Shown in pieces: positions 37,787 through 46,824 of a stretch of DNA of 64,000 nt. The DNA comes from Chloroflexi bacterium AL-N1. GTDB lineage: Bacteria > Chloroflexota > Chloroflexia > Chloroflexales > Roseiflexaceae. The DNA lies in NCBI GenBank assembly GCA_013122435.1, contig WYDT01000004.1:432061-496060 (forward strand), read 5' to 3'. The translations under genes were made by a program, and so were the position numbers. The stretch's first letter is position 1. Each line of letters starts with the position of its first letter. The notes under the pieces are model-generated. The model saw only the letters and a program-made list of their open reading frames with translations, did not search any database and was not told the origin of the DNA.

Positions 37787-39562
37787 ATGTATTTTCGCAG
37801 ATTTTTTGTACGTCTATCTAGTTTAATGTTTCTGGTCATTCTCATAACTTCTTCATCCCTCGCAGTACATGCACAATATCAATCGAAACCAGTATCAAAG
37901 TATACAGCTTACCCTCCATCAAGTTCTCCTGCAAGTCTCACAGATTACTGGAATGGAACAGCAAAGTGGGAATTTCAACGAAAGTTTTCAAGTAATATTT
38001 CTGCTGAAGGAGCCAGTCTTCATGCTGTTGGATCAACATGGTATCTTTTCACGAGAGAGTATGGAGCTGGAGGTAGTCCTACTTCCGCTTGTCCTGCAGG
38101 TTATGGAACAACATATATATGGAAATCGACTAATCAAGGAGTATCTTGGAGCAACTCCCAAAAGCTTTTAGAGATATATCCTTTTGATCTAAAGACGCAA
38201 AACCCCATCCCTTGGGGATGTTGGGCAACAGATGGAGATGCTTATTATAATGCTTCTACACGAACCTGGCACTATCTTTTCCAGTGTATGGCAAATGATG
38301 GTAGAGGTATATGGAATGGTTGCCACATTACTGTTACCGGATCAGATCCCACGACAGGGACCCTTGGAAGCCCTTGGCCTAATCCTGTTATCCATAGGGG
38401 AGATCTTTGGAGTAACATCTGTATACCAGGGCGTGATTGTTATATTTCAAACCCCCAAGATAGAGTGACTGAAGAAGGGACTTTTGATATATTTGGCTTT
38501 GCTTATGGATATTATTTTGTTAATTTTCACGGGGTAGGATACCCACCCACATCAACCGGACAACGTATCCCATATAGTTATCGCGGAATAGCTGTTACGC
38601 CAGATTTTCGTACGTGGTATACTGGAAACAAACCACCGCCCGGAATGGATCTCGGATTACCAACTAGTGCTGTACTATCCGTTAATGATGTTGTTACATC
38701 TGGTCCCCAACGATGGGCCGAAGAATGGGATGGTTCAACGGGGGCTCCCGCAGGCGGTCCAATTGGACCAGCATCAGGAGGAATTTTTGCAGATGCCCCT
38801 AATGGCATGTATTATTTCTCTGCTGAATTCTATAGCATAACTATTGACTGTGCTTATCAAATATCCGATACCGCGCTCTTCCGTGCTCCTACGCTGAATA
38901 CCAAACCATGGCAACAATTTCCTAAACGAAATCCAATCATGTATTCTGCTACTGATGGAACATACTGTAATCTGCGTTACAGCCGATTTTTTCAAGATGC
39001 CAACGGTTATATGTATCTTCTGGTGGGAAGACCTGATACACGTACAGGCGTGGCATCTATTTATTTTTATAAGCTAGTACCAAATACAAATATCCTGACT
39101 AACGGTGATATCTGGCGAGCTGCCTATGCTGGAGTACCTTATGAGGGCTGGGCAAAAATTAATCCTGCCACTAATCTCGTAAGTTATCGCTTCCCACCAA
39201 AAAGTAATGATGGAAATCAGTTTCTTGAAATGAATTGTGCTAATGTTTCGTTACCATGCTCTGGAGTTTATCAAGACGTCAATGTATCTCACCTGCGCGG
39301 CAAAAAATATCGATATGGAGGATGTTTCAGAACTGCTAGTAGTACAGGAAAGATAACCATGGCTGTTTGGCAATTCACTTCATCAGGACCTAGTTCCACA
39401 TCGAAAACATTCAATGTTGATCCTAATAAGTATTATTGTATCTCTTCTGATAGTGAGTACTCGATAGGATCACCAACTTCAACACTTCGCTATGAAATAT
39501 ATCTTCATAATAGAGATATCAACTTTCGTGCAGACAACATGTATGTCAACATAACAAATTAA
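37787..39562 (+). CDS. Secreted protein with beta-propeller-like and C-terminal binding module
   Basis: The 591-residue protein starts with a signal peptide (basic RRFFVR, hydrophobic core, cleavage near VHAQ). Residues about 50-430 are rich in short strands and Trp/Gly/Tyr, with STWYLFTREYG, TTYIWKSTNQGVSWSNSQ and RTWHYLFQC. This fits a five-bladed glycosidase-like (GH43/sialidase-type) propeller, but I cannot find certain catalytic residues. Residues about 440-591 look like a carbohydrate-binding jelly roll (DGNQFLEMNC and following). Codon use is far more AT-rich than in its neighbours, which suggests horizontal gain. AGAAGGAGGC precedes ATG 37787. Confidence 0.7.
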   Translation: MYFRRFFVRLSSLMFLVILITSSSLAVHAQYQSKPVSKYTAYPPSSSPASLTDYWNGTAKWEFQRKFSSNISAEGASLHAVGSTWYLFTREYGAGGSPTSACPAGYGTTYIWKSTNQGVSWSNSQKLLEIYPFDLKTQNPIPWGCWATDGDAYYNASTRTWHYLFQCMANDGRGIWNGCHITVTGSDPTTGTLGSPWPNPVIHRGDLWSNICIPGRDCYISNPQDRVTEEGTFDIFGFAYGYYFVNFHGVGYPPTSTGQRIPYSYRGIAVTPDFRTWYTGNKPPPGMDLGLPTSAVLSVNDVVTSGPQRWAEEWDGSTGAPAGGPIGPASGGIFADAPNGMYYFSAEFYSITIDCAYQISDTALFRAPTLNTKPWQQFPKRNPIMYSATDGTYCNLRYSRFFQDANGYMYLLVGRPDTRTGVASIYFYKLVPNTNILTNGDIWRAAYAGVPYEGWAKINPATNLVSYRFPPKSNDGNQFLEMNCANVSLPCSGVYQDVNVSHLRGKKYRYGGCFRTASSTGKITMAVWQFTSSGPSSTSKTFNVDPNKYYCISSDSEYSIGSPTSTLRYEIYLHNRDINFRADNMYVNITN

Positions 39563-39568
39563 TTAGAC

Positions 39569-39600
39569 AAAAAACAGAGCAAGATTGGATGCTTGCTCTG
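39569..39600 (-). terminator. Intrinsic terminator (minus strand)
   Basis: CAGAGCAAG and CTTGCTCTG form a perfect 9-bp stem with an 8-base loop. On the minus strand it is followed by TTTTTT, so it ends the small coiled-coil gene; it may also stop transcripts from the plus-strand gene. Confidence 0.85.
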
Positions 39601-39618
39601 TGTCCTTCCTTCCTGTGT

Positions 39619-39864
39619 TTACGATGATCGGCGCTGACGTTTGCTCGTTGTAGAAGTTGGCTTCTTCGGTGTTGGAGGTGGTTCGGATGTTGGCTTTTCC
39701 AGCATTTGCAATTGATCGATCTGTTCACGCAGGCGCTGGTTTTGATCCCGTAACCGTTGTTCAAGTGTTCGTAGGATCTGCAAAATCTGCCCAACTGCCT
39801 GTTCAGTCGTCATGTTCTCACGCTGCCAGCGGACCAGTAAGTCATCAATCGAATAATGATTCAC
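39619..39864 (-). CDS. Small coiled-coil protein of unknown function
   Basis: The 81-residue protein begins at GTG 39864, with AAGGAG 7 bases upstream. Residues about 25-60 have a heptad-like pattern (LRTLEQRLRDQNQRLREQID), suggesting a coiled coil. The tail is proline-, lysine- and arginine-rich. I recognise no family. It is followed by a strong terminator, so it is a monocistronic gene. A longer upstream open frame in the same phase looks non-coding in composition and has no ribosome binding site. Confidence 0.65.
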   Translation of the reverse strand: MNHYSIDDLLVRWQRENMTTEQAVGQILQILRTLEQRLRDQNQRLREQIDQLQMLEKPTSEPPPTPKKPTSTTSKRQRRSS

Positions 39865-40377
39865 GGTATGCTCCTTTCTGCGATGGCCGAGGCACGGATC
39901 GGAATAGAGCGAGACCCATGATTCCGCTTCATTCCCCAGGCCATAGATTGATGGACGAAGGACACACGGGTGAGTTGCCCCACCCGCACATCCAAAGCCC
40001 ATCCGACAGATGACAACGCCCCTCTGAGGGCGAGAGGTCGCTGCTGGAGCACACTGGCATATGGTACAATGCGCTACAGTCTCGATCCTGCCCGTGTCAG
40101 AGTCGGGGTTAGCGAACCGGATGGCGTGGCGGCGTTGTCCGGTTCGTGCTGTTTCTGCTGGATAGGTCTTACTATGGTACGTGAAGAACGGCATCTCGTC
40201 AAATTTTTTTTAGCACCGCTGGTGATTAGAATGCGGGAAAATGGCATCGGTGGCAAGCCAATACCGGAGCCAACGAAAGAGTACGGGATTAGGAAAAATG
40301 CAGGAACACACACGCATCACGTAGTAGCAAAACACCACGTGAAGTGGGCAGGACACCAGGAGGTAACAGAAAGCTAT
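39865..40377. other. GC-rich intergenic region with hairpins, possible structured RNA
   Basis: About 510 bp of unusually GC-rich sequence separate two minus-strand genes. It contains CGAACCGGA-16-TCCGGTTCG (40114-40147, a perfect 9-bp stem), GCCCCTCTGAGGGC near 40018, and on the plus strand a TACAAT box near 40066 and an 8-T run near 40205. The plus-strand stretch from about 40070 to 40212 could be a small RNA. I cannot match it to RNase P, tmRNA, SRP or 6S RNA. Confidence 0.4.
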
Positions 40378-41694
40378 CTATGAACGAAGAGATACAGGAA
40401 ATCGCTGGTTGAAACGCAAACTATACATCACCGCATCTGCCAGATCTGAAGCCGTATGGATATCAGAGAAATCCAGGTTGAGGTTGACCAGCGTCTGTGC
40501 CATTTCTGGCTGAATACCTACTAATATCCCTCGACAACCTAATAGCTGGGCAGCCTTTAACACTCGTTCAAGCATCTGAGCAGCAGCATCATTCAAGAGT
40601 GTTAAACCCGTCAGATCCAGCACTACTGTATGGACTTTTTGCTGTTCAATGCCCTGAAGTACTCTGATAAGAAATGACTGTGAGCGCTCCCGATCCCAGG
40701 TACCAATCAGGGGCGCTACCAGAACACCCGCTGCAACACGAATCAACGGAGTCTGAATAGTGTGGATCTCGATACTCCGCTCACGTATCGTTGCAACCGC
40801 TTCAGCAATCTGTGCTTCCTGCTGTGCAACAAAACGTTGTAATTCATCCTGGGCATTTTGCAGAGTATAAGTTTGGTTTTCTAGCTGCATGTTTGTGATA
40901 GCAAGTTGGTTTTGAGACTCGGTTAACTCAGCAGTTCGTGCATCGGCCTGCTGTAATGCCTGCTCCAGCGATTGAGCATACAATGCCACAACACCTGCCA
41001 GAGCAACTAAAATAATGGTATAAATAAGTACCACAAGTGGAATTGTAGGACTATTAACACCGCCAAGGAGTTCTACTAGCAGGTATAGCAATGGTAAAGC
41101 AGCGGCAAGCAGTAATCCAGCCCACCAGCGAATAAGTAATCCAGCGATCAGAACCCCAAACATGTAAATAACTGCCACGGTAGCTATTGGGGCGTCACTA
41201 ATATTTATGATAACTTGAAGCAAAAAGCTCCCAATAGCAAAAAACGCGCCTAAACGCACCCATCCCCGCCGAGAAAGCCATAAAATTTGGCTGTTGATTA
41301 CGACAAGGTTGATATATTCTAACCCGGCGACTGGAAACCGATAAATATCAGCATCAAGCCATATAAGCGAGGCACCCACAGCCATAATAATAAGGCAGAC
41401 AATGCTTAAGACACGGCCTTGACGCTGTTCTGACATGTTGGTCAAGCGCCAAGGTTGCCACACGCCAATCCACAAAGCGAGTAAGATTATACTAATCGCA
41501 CGCGTAACAGTCGTAGCGATCCAGAGTTCATTGCGATCGGTCTCTTGCACTAATTGGAGGGCATAGAGTGGGAGAAGAATCAAAAAGAGGACACCACACA
41601 CCAAACCCAGACTACTAAAGAGCCAAACTCTCCAGTTTTTTGAGACGGGCTGTGTTGTTTGAACGTTGGTGAGACGTGCCCAAGATACTCTCAT
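40378..41694 (-). CDS. Membrane protein with coiled coil and STAS domain
   Basis: The 438-residue protein has about six to seven helices in residues 25-245, a coiled coil (about 250-305, LEQALQQADARTAELTESQN) and a C-terminal STAS domain (about 310-425) with VVLDLTGLTLLNDAAAQML. STAS domains of this RsbR-like type are usually phosphorylation-switched at a Ser/Thr in the loop. Here the loop has Thr and Asn. It could be a membrane sensor feeding a partner-switching pathway, but no kinase or anti-sigma gene is next to it. It stands alone. Confidence 0.82.
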   Translation of the reverse strand: MRVSWARLTNVQTTQPVSKNWRVWLFSSLGLVCGVLFLILLPLYALQLVQETDRNELWIATTVTRAISIILLALWIGVWQPWRLTNMSEQRQGRVLSIVCLIIMAVGASLIWLDADIYRFPVAGLEYINLVVINSQILWLSRRGWVRLGAFFAIGSFLLQVIINISDAPIATVAVIYMFGVLIAGLLIRWWAGLLLAAALPLLYLLVELLGGVNSPTIPLVVLIYTIILVALAGVVALYAQSLEQALQQADARTAELTESQNQLAITNMQLENQTYTLQNAQDELQRFVAQQEAQIAEAVATIRERSIEIHTIQTPLIRVAAGVLVAPLIGTWDRERSQSFLIRVLQGIEQQKVHTVVLDLTGLTLLNDAAAQMLERVLKAAQLLGCRGILVGIQPEMAQTLVNLNLDFSDIHTASDLADAVMYSLRFNQRFPVSLRS

Positions 41695-41871
41695 GTCTTA
41701 CACTCCGATAGCAACCATACGACATCCTGCTGCTCGTCCCGACAATTGTAGCGCACACCTGTCCAGGAAACCAGTCCAGTGACAGCTAGCGCCAATCAGT
41801 CTTTGATCATTTCATAGACAATTTTGAGCATCTGGCAAAAACTATGTTATCATAAAGACTTCCAATAACAC

Positions 41872-42345
41872 CTATAGATCATACCGTAACACCTTCTCAC
41901 CATCATCTACCTCCCCTGTGTCTACGAAGCCGATTTTCTCGTAGAAGGGACACGGGCTTCCATCCCCTGGCACACAACTGGTGAACAGCGCAGTCGCGTC
42001 CGGTCGCGTTTTAACATGTGCGATGATTAATTCAAGAGCGGTACGCCCAAAACCATACCTTTGAAATCGCGCATCGATCATAAAGCGCCATAACATATAT
42101 TCTGGTTTCGCCGAATCATCATAGAGCATCACAAAACCAATCGGTGTTTCATCGGCATAAATGGCACGAAACCAAGCGGCGTCTTCAAAATAGGCCTGTG
42201 CGATAGATACCGCATTCGGGGCCACAAAAGACTCCTGTGAAGGGGCAACTTTGAGTTTAAGAATCTCCCGCACAGTCTCCTTGGTTATCTCACGCAAGCC
42301 CACAACAGCATCAGGTCCGAGTAACTGAGTTTCTTCAGACGCCAT
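41872..42345 (-). CDS. GNAT acetyltransferase, spermine/diamine acetyltransferase-like
   Basis: The 157-residue protein has the GNAT core: ETPIGFVMLYDDSAKPEYMLWRFMID, with the acetyl-CoA loop in ARFQRYGFGRTALELI (R-x-x-G-x-G). The C-terminal GSPCPFYEKIGFVDTGEVDD is seen in diamine/spermine N-acetyltransferase-like members (BltD, SpeG group). It is complete. It is transcribed alone. The amine substrate is inferred only by family resemblance. Confidence 0.87.
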   Translation of the reverse strand: MASEETQLLGPDAVVGLREITKETVREILKLKVAPSQESFVAPNAVSIAQAYFEDAAWFRAIYADETPIGFVMLYDDSAKPEYMLWRFMIDARFQRYGFGRTALELIIAHVKTRPDATALFTSCVPGDGSPCPFYEKIGFVDTGEVDDGEKVLRYDL

Positions 42346-42483
42346 GCCATACCTCCTTTATCAATATATTTACAGAGACATCATTATATTCAGTTCCCTC
42401 CCCTGAAGCAATGCAGATACACCACACTGGAGACGGGCCAAGCGAGTTGTGGGTTGTAGGTGGCAAACTTAATATAGTGAGTT

Positions 42484-43239
42484 TCACCTGTTTTCCTCTT
42501 CAATGCTATGCTGATGGTACGTTTCAAACAGTTGGAAGGCATCATCCTGTGGTTGATAGCCGAGGAGTTCCCGCGTTGTCGTAATATCGAGACGCTTCCA
42601 TTGATTGTCTGAAATACCGTGAACGATGGCAAATGGCACATCGGATATTTCGATACATTTTGTCAGCAACTGACACATATCCCGCTGGCTAATAAACCCA
42701 CGCAGGGTTGCATCGTCTCGTTGGCGCCAGATCCAGTCACTCTCGTACGAACCAATACGGATAGCAATACTCGATAAGCCTTCTGCTGTAGCAAAGTAAT
42801 AAGCGACTGCTTCACCAAAACATTTGCTGACAGCATACATATTTGGTGGTCGTACTGGCACGTCGGTCATCACAGGTCTCTCGGGTGTATAATCACCGAC
42901 GGTCCAGATACTGCTCGCAAAAATGACTCGTCGGCATCCCTGATCTTTGGCGGCTCGAAATAGGTTATATGTTCCAACAATATTGTTTTGCAGTAACGAA
43001 TCGTAGAAATCTGCCTGGGGCGATGGGTCTCCAGCAAGATGCATGACGACATCCATCCCTCTGCATGCTGCCTGACACGACTCTAGATCTTCAATATGCA
43101 ATAAAACACTTTCATGGTCGTGTTGATACGTTGGTATGTGACGATCTGCAAGGCGTAAAACATACCATTCATCTACGTCTCGCACAAAGGCACTACCAAT
43201 ACGTCCTGCTGCCCCGGTCACTAACACCCTTGTTTGCAT
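42484..43239 (-). CDS. NAD-dependent epimerase/dehydratase (uronate dehydrogenase-like SDR)
   Basis: The protein of about 251 residues is an extended SDR with TGAAGRIGSAF as the nucleotide loop, HLAGDPSPQADF, a Ser in FASSIWTVGD and YAVSKCFGE as YxxxK. The arrangement resembles uronate dehydrogenase and related sugar oxidoreductases. ATG 43239 follows GGAGG; another ATG four codons earlier overlaps that site. It stands alone on the minus strand. The sugar substrate is unknown. Confidence 0.87.
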   Translation of the reverse strand: MQTRVLVTGAAGRIGSAFVRDVDEWYVLRLADRHIPTYQHDHESVLLHIEDLESCQAACRGMDVVMHLAGDPSPQADFYDSLLQNNIVGTYNLFRAAKDQGCRRVIFASSIWTVGDYTPERPVMTDVPVRPPNMYAVSKCFGEAVAYYFATAEGLSSIAIRIGSYESDWIWRQRDDATLRGFISQRDMCQLLTKCIEISDVPFAIVHGISDNQWKRLDITTTRELLGYQPQDDAFQLFETYHQHSIEEENR

Positions 43240-43471
43240 CTGCTCCTCCATATACGGTACTTCATGGCATATGTATGGTTATCCAAGACATATGCATATT
43301 ATATATTCAATCGAACTGGGGCAACAATGCCCTGAGATAGTTGTGACTAATGATCTCAACCCCACTACCATACATTTTATCACTCGCTTTCTTTTGTTCC
43401 TACAAATCAGTATAATACGCAGGTTGTCTAACAACACTTGAAAATAATTCGACGATACAGGGAGGGCTCCA

Positions 43472-43936
43472 TTGAACCAACCAACTATCGAATCAGTTCC
43501 ACCCTGGAAGAAAGCACTCGCATATATGTGGTATGGATGGGGATTGAGTTTGTGCTACTGGGGCATTAGAACGTCGGAGCAATCATTCTATCGTGCAGGC
43601 ACCAACTCATTTGATCGCGCTCTTCACTACTGGCCACAACTGGCACAGGTCTACTACCGTCGCGGTTTGATACGTGGGCGAGAGTTACACAATCATCGCG
43701 CAGGTATCGCCGATATGACCACAGCTATCGAGCTTTCCCCGGATTGGCCCGAACCATACCTACAACGGGGCCTATTTCAGCGGTTTCACGGCGACCCTCA
43801 GGCAGCTTTGTCTGATTTGCGCTATTACCTCACCCTCGCAGAAAACTCATCCTGGCGAATCGAAGCGGAGAATCAGATTCGCATGCTCGAAGAAGAACTT
43901 CAGATCGTGCATACACCAATAACTGAGGCCGGGTAG
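43472..43936 (+). CDS. Small TPR-like protein
   Basis: The 154-residue protein begins at TTG 43472, which has GGGAGG 6 bases upstream. It has two to three TPR-like helix pairs: AQVYYRRGLIRGRELHNHRA, PEPYLQRGLFQRFHGDPQAA and a more diverged N-terminal one. An aromatic N-terminal segment (ALAYMWYGWGLSLCYWG) is either a short membrane helix or part of the first repeat. It lies 30 bp upstream of the MFS transporter gene and is probably co-transcribed with it. Confidence 0.78.
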   Translation: MNQPTIESVPPWKKALAYMWYGWGLSLCYWGIRTSEQSFYRAGTNSFDRALHYWPQLAQVYYRRGLIRGRELHNHRAGIADMTTAIELSPDWPEPYLQRGLFQRFHGDPQAALSDLRYYLTLAENSSWRIEAENQIRMLEEELQIVHTPITEAG

Positions 43937-43965
43937 AAGAGGTTGACGATGAAGACCATCACAGC

Positions 43966-45168
43966 ATGACACACCACCAAACCACTACAACGACAACGCT
44001 CACATTAGGGCAGTTAGCCATTATCACAGCTAGTCGTCTCGTAATCAATACCGCATACCGTATTCTCTATCCACTCCTGCCCTTTTTAGCGGGCTTCCTG
44101 AACGTCGATCTACAAACAGTAAGTAGTCTTGTTACCGTTCAAGTCATTACTGCGCTTGCCAGCCCCGTTGGTGGCATTCTTATCGACGCACGCGGTGAAC
44201 GCAACATAATGGCAGGCGGCTTAATCTTGTTCTGTCTTGGAACAGCTCTCTGTGCTATATCTTCAACTTTTGCACTCTTTTTGATTGGCTACGCGCTGGT
44301 CGGTCTTTCGGTGACTCTCTATCAACCAGCAGCCCAAGCCTACCTGAGTAAACGCACGTCGTACGAACGACGTGGCTTTGCGCTGGGGCTTTTTGAGACA
44401 TCGTGGGCCGGTTCAGCACTTTTTGGTATTGCACCACTCATGCTGTTGGTTGAACGGACACAGGACCCAACTCCCGTCTTTGGCACCCTGTTGGTCACTG
44501 GTGTCATCGCCCTGATATGGCTGCTTGTTGGTATTCCCTCAACATCACAAAAATCAGAAACTCAGACATCCCAGATGTCGTCTCGTATTCCCTGGCATAA
44601 AACACTACGACTAACCTATGTACTGGCATTTGTAGGATTGTTAGTCCTGGCGCTTGGTGCCGTCGATCTCATCTTCGTTGTATATGGGGTATGGCTTAAA
44701 GACAGTTTTCATGCGAGTGAGGCACAACTCGGACAAGTCTTTGGACTTCTTGGCGTCGCTGAACTGATCGGCGCACTGGCTTCAGCATTTCTGGTCGATC
44801 GTTTTGGCAAAAAGCGTACAGTCGTAATCGGCTTCTTCGCTACAGCCATCATGCTGGCAGTACTCCCTTTGAGCGATGGCAACTGGTTGGTTTTTCTATG
44901 TCTCTTTTTTCTCTTTGGGATCTGCTTTGAGTTTGCCATCGTGTCGAGTTTTCCACTCGGCTCTGGTCTCGTCCCATCAGCGAGGGGCTTTATTCTGGCC
45001 CTGGGTGCGGCAGCCATTGGCGGGGGACGTGCGATTGGATCACTGATTGCCGAGCCGCTGTGGCGATCGTATGGTATTACTGGAAATGGGTTAGTTGGAG
45101 CCGCCATGACCCTGATAGGTTTGGCTTTGTGTATATGCTTTATTCAAGATACAACTGAGGAAGAGTAG
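43966..45168 (+). CDS. MFS transporter
   Basis: The 400-residue protein has about 12 membrane helices and the MFS loop 2-3 motif as GGILIDARGERNIM. A second copy after helix 7 is LVDRFGKKRTVVIG. It is full length. The substrate, which might be a drug or small metabolite, cannot be told. The central hydrophilic loop (about 185-210) is Ser/Thr/Gln-rich. The stop is TAG. It converges on the next gene with a 12-bp gap. Confidence 0.92.
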   Translation: MTHHQTTTTTTLTLGQLAIITASRLVINTAYRILYPLLPFLAGFLNVDLQTVSSLVTVQVITALASPVGGILIDARGERNIMAGGLILFCLGTALCAISSTFALFLIGYALVGLSVTLYQPAAQAYLSKRTSYERRGFALGLFETSWAGSALFGIAPLMLLVERTQDPTPVFGTLLVTGVIALIWLLVGIPSTSQKSETQTSQMSSRIPWHKTLRLTYVLAFVGLLVLALGAVDLIFVVYGVWLKDSFHASEAQLGQVFGLLGVAELIGALASAFLVDRFGKKRTVVIGFFATAIMLAVLPLSDGNWLVFLCLFFLFGICFEFAIVSSFPLGSGLVPSARGFILALGAAAIGGGRAIGSLIAEPLWRSYGITGNGLVGAAMTLIGLALCICFIQDTTEEE

Positions 45169-45180
45169 GTATCGCACCCA

Positions 45181-45477
45181 TCAGGAGAAAAAGGCATCCG
45201 GGGGGAGTAACACGATATTCTCAGTAACGGCGTGGAGTTTGTTGTCTTCGCGCTGCACTGCTACAATATCTCCCGTAACCAAACGTTCTCCATCTTTCCA
45301 ACGGACAGTATCGCCCGGTTGAATATCAATCATCTCTGGTCGTGTGTACATATCAGTGAAGTCTATCGAAAATCCTTGCCGATTCACTTCGTCAACAAAG
45401 AGGCCAGTGTAACGCCGACCATACCCTGGCCGTTCAATGTCAACAGTTCGAAACGAGGTTTGTGTCGTTTGTGTCAT
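45181..45477 (-). CDS. Small protein of unknown function
   Basis: The 98-residue soluble protein is beta-rich, with IDIQPGDTVRWKDGERLVTG suggesting a small barrel (KOW- or SH3-like). I do not recognise a family. ATG 45477 is preceded by GAAGAG. It is monocistronic and ends close to the MFS gene, on the opposite strand. Confidence 0.6.
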   Translation of the reverse strand: MTQTTQTSFRTVDIERPGYGRRYTGLFVDEVNRQGFSIDFTDMYTRPEMIDIQPGDTVRWKDGERLVTGDIVAVQREDNKLHAVTENIVLLPPDAFFS

Positions 45478-45563
45478 GAAATACACTCTTCATTCTATCA
45501 GGCCACATGTGGTATTCACATGTTTTAGGCATACGTGCGAATATCTTACAAATCATAAAATAC

Positions 45564-46342
45564 TTATGTTAACTTAAACTCTGCATACACTCCTACATGA
45601 TCTGAAGCAAAAAGATGGGGATCAGCCGGTGCAGATCGATCACACACAAGCTGGGCATCGACTACCACAGTATCTGGCGAGGCAAAAATATAGTCCACCG
45701 TCCCACGACATGGTGGCTTCCCACGGATAACATTATTACGCACAGCTAGCGGTGTCCCAAAAGTCCAGGCTGGTTCATCACCATGAACTGTGGCATAAGC
45801 AGAACACCAGCGCGATCGTAATAGGAGCACCGAAGCACTTTCTGGCGTCGCATTAAAATCGCCAGCTATGATTATTACATGTTTAGAGCTATCTGCAGAT
45901 GATCGTTGATCAAGCCATTCGTAGAGTGCATACACCTGCTGTTGACGTACCGCATCCTCGTAGGGCATGTGATGCAGATGGGTACAGACAAATGAAACTA
46001 ACGTCTGATTGAATCATAGATCAGCTACCACCGCAACACGACCACCTAGTTGACACTTTCACTCTTTTGAATTGGCAACCGATAGAGAATTGCGATGCCT
46101 TCCCGCTGCGGTTCTGACCCCCATTTTGGTTGCACAATACACGCATAGTGGCCTTGATCATCACCTATGCGCTCATTCAGGCGTACTGCCAACCAATCAG
46201 CTTGCTTAATAGGAAACCAGACTTCCTGCAACGCGATCACATGGGGGCGAACACGTGTCAACTCATCAATGATGATAGGAGCGCGTTGCTCCCATTCATT
46301 TGCGTTATGGCGTATGTTTAAAGTTACGATACGTAAGTTCAT
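45564..46342 (-). pseudogene. Broken endonuclease/exonuclease/phosphatase-family gene
   Basis: The N-terminal part (from ATG 46342, MNLRIVTLNIRHNANEWEQR) has the EEP-fold LQEVW metal-binding Glu. It runs into a stop after QKSESVN at about 46050. Shifting the frame restores QLGGRVAVVADL, then a TGA at about 46008, then FNQTLVSFVCTHLHH and IIIAGDFNATPESA. The C-terminus SDHVGVYAEF has the catalytic Asp-His. So one frameshift and one nonsense change split an otherwise recognisable EEP protein of about 255 residues. The motifs for catalysis survive in pieces. A sequencing error could explain one lesion but hardly both. Confidence 0.88.
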
Positions 46343-46364
46343 ACGATTTCACAAAATATGGCTA

Positions 46365-46396
46365 AAAACAAGAAGGAGAGCGGTTATAGCTCTCCT
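46365..46396 (-). terminator. Intrinsic terminator of the Trm112-like gene
   Basis: GGAGAGC and GCTCTCC form a 7-bp stem with a 7-base loop. On the minus strand it is followed by TTCTTGTTTTT. It lies 25 bp past the stop of the Trm112-like gene and just upstream of the broken EEP gene. Confidence 0.8.
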
Positions 46397-46421
46397 CCGA
46401 CCGACGCAAGAAAACAGAGAT

Positions 46422-46772
46422 CTACTTGGCGATCAAACTCTCGTCCTTGTTTTTCTCACCCTCTTCAAGAAGCATAATAGGAATGCCATCTTCCACAGGA
46501 TAACGGAAACCATTGCGACGATTAATCAACCACTCTTTGCCTTCACCATCAGTCAGCAACTCAACTGGCCCCTTATCGCCAGGATCAGCAAGGATCGCCA
46601 ACAACTCGGGACTAATGTTACGTTTGCCACCAGAACCAAAATCTCCTCCTGAACTGGTGGTCGGGCTAAGATCGAAGACGCTATCTTCCCGATATTGCTT
46701 AATAATACGAAATAGCACAACTCCTACACCGACCAATGCGAGAATACCGATAAAGCGTACAAAACCTTTCAT
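46422..46772 (-). CDS. Membrane-anchored Trm112-like protein
   Basis: The 116-residue protein has an N-terminal membrane helix (FIGILALVGVGVVLF), a Ser/Gly-rich linker and a C-terminal Trm112p-like domain: SPELLAILADPGDKGPVELL, then RRNGFRYPVEDGIPIMLLEE. In UPF0434/Trm112 proteins this domain has Cys pairs that bind zinc; here they are replaced (ADPGDK, where CPxCK would stand), so no metal should bind. Its function is unknown. A ribosome binding site (GGAG) precedes ATG 46772. Confidence 0.75.
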   Translation of the reverse strand: MKGFVRFIGILALVGVGVVLFRIIKQYREDSVFDLSPTTSSGGDFGSGGKRNISPELLAILADPGDKGPVELLTDGEGKEWLINRRNGFRYPVEDGIPIMLLEEGEKNKDESLIAK

Positions 46773-46824
46773 AATTACTCCTCCATTTCATAATAAAAAC
46801 AAGACATAGTTGTATAACTCCACA

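Noticed and set aside
39865..40194. N-terminal extension of the small coiled-coil protein
   Set aside because: A good AAGGAG site precedes GTG 39864, and the upstream translation is unlike a real protein.
39970..40383. Plus-strand open frame of 137 codons
   Set aside because: Odd amino acid composition and no ribosome binding site; it crosses hairpins of a GC-rich non-coding gap.
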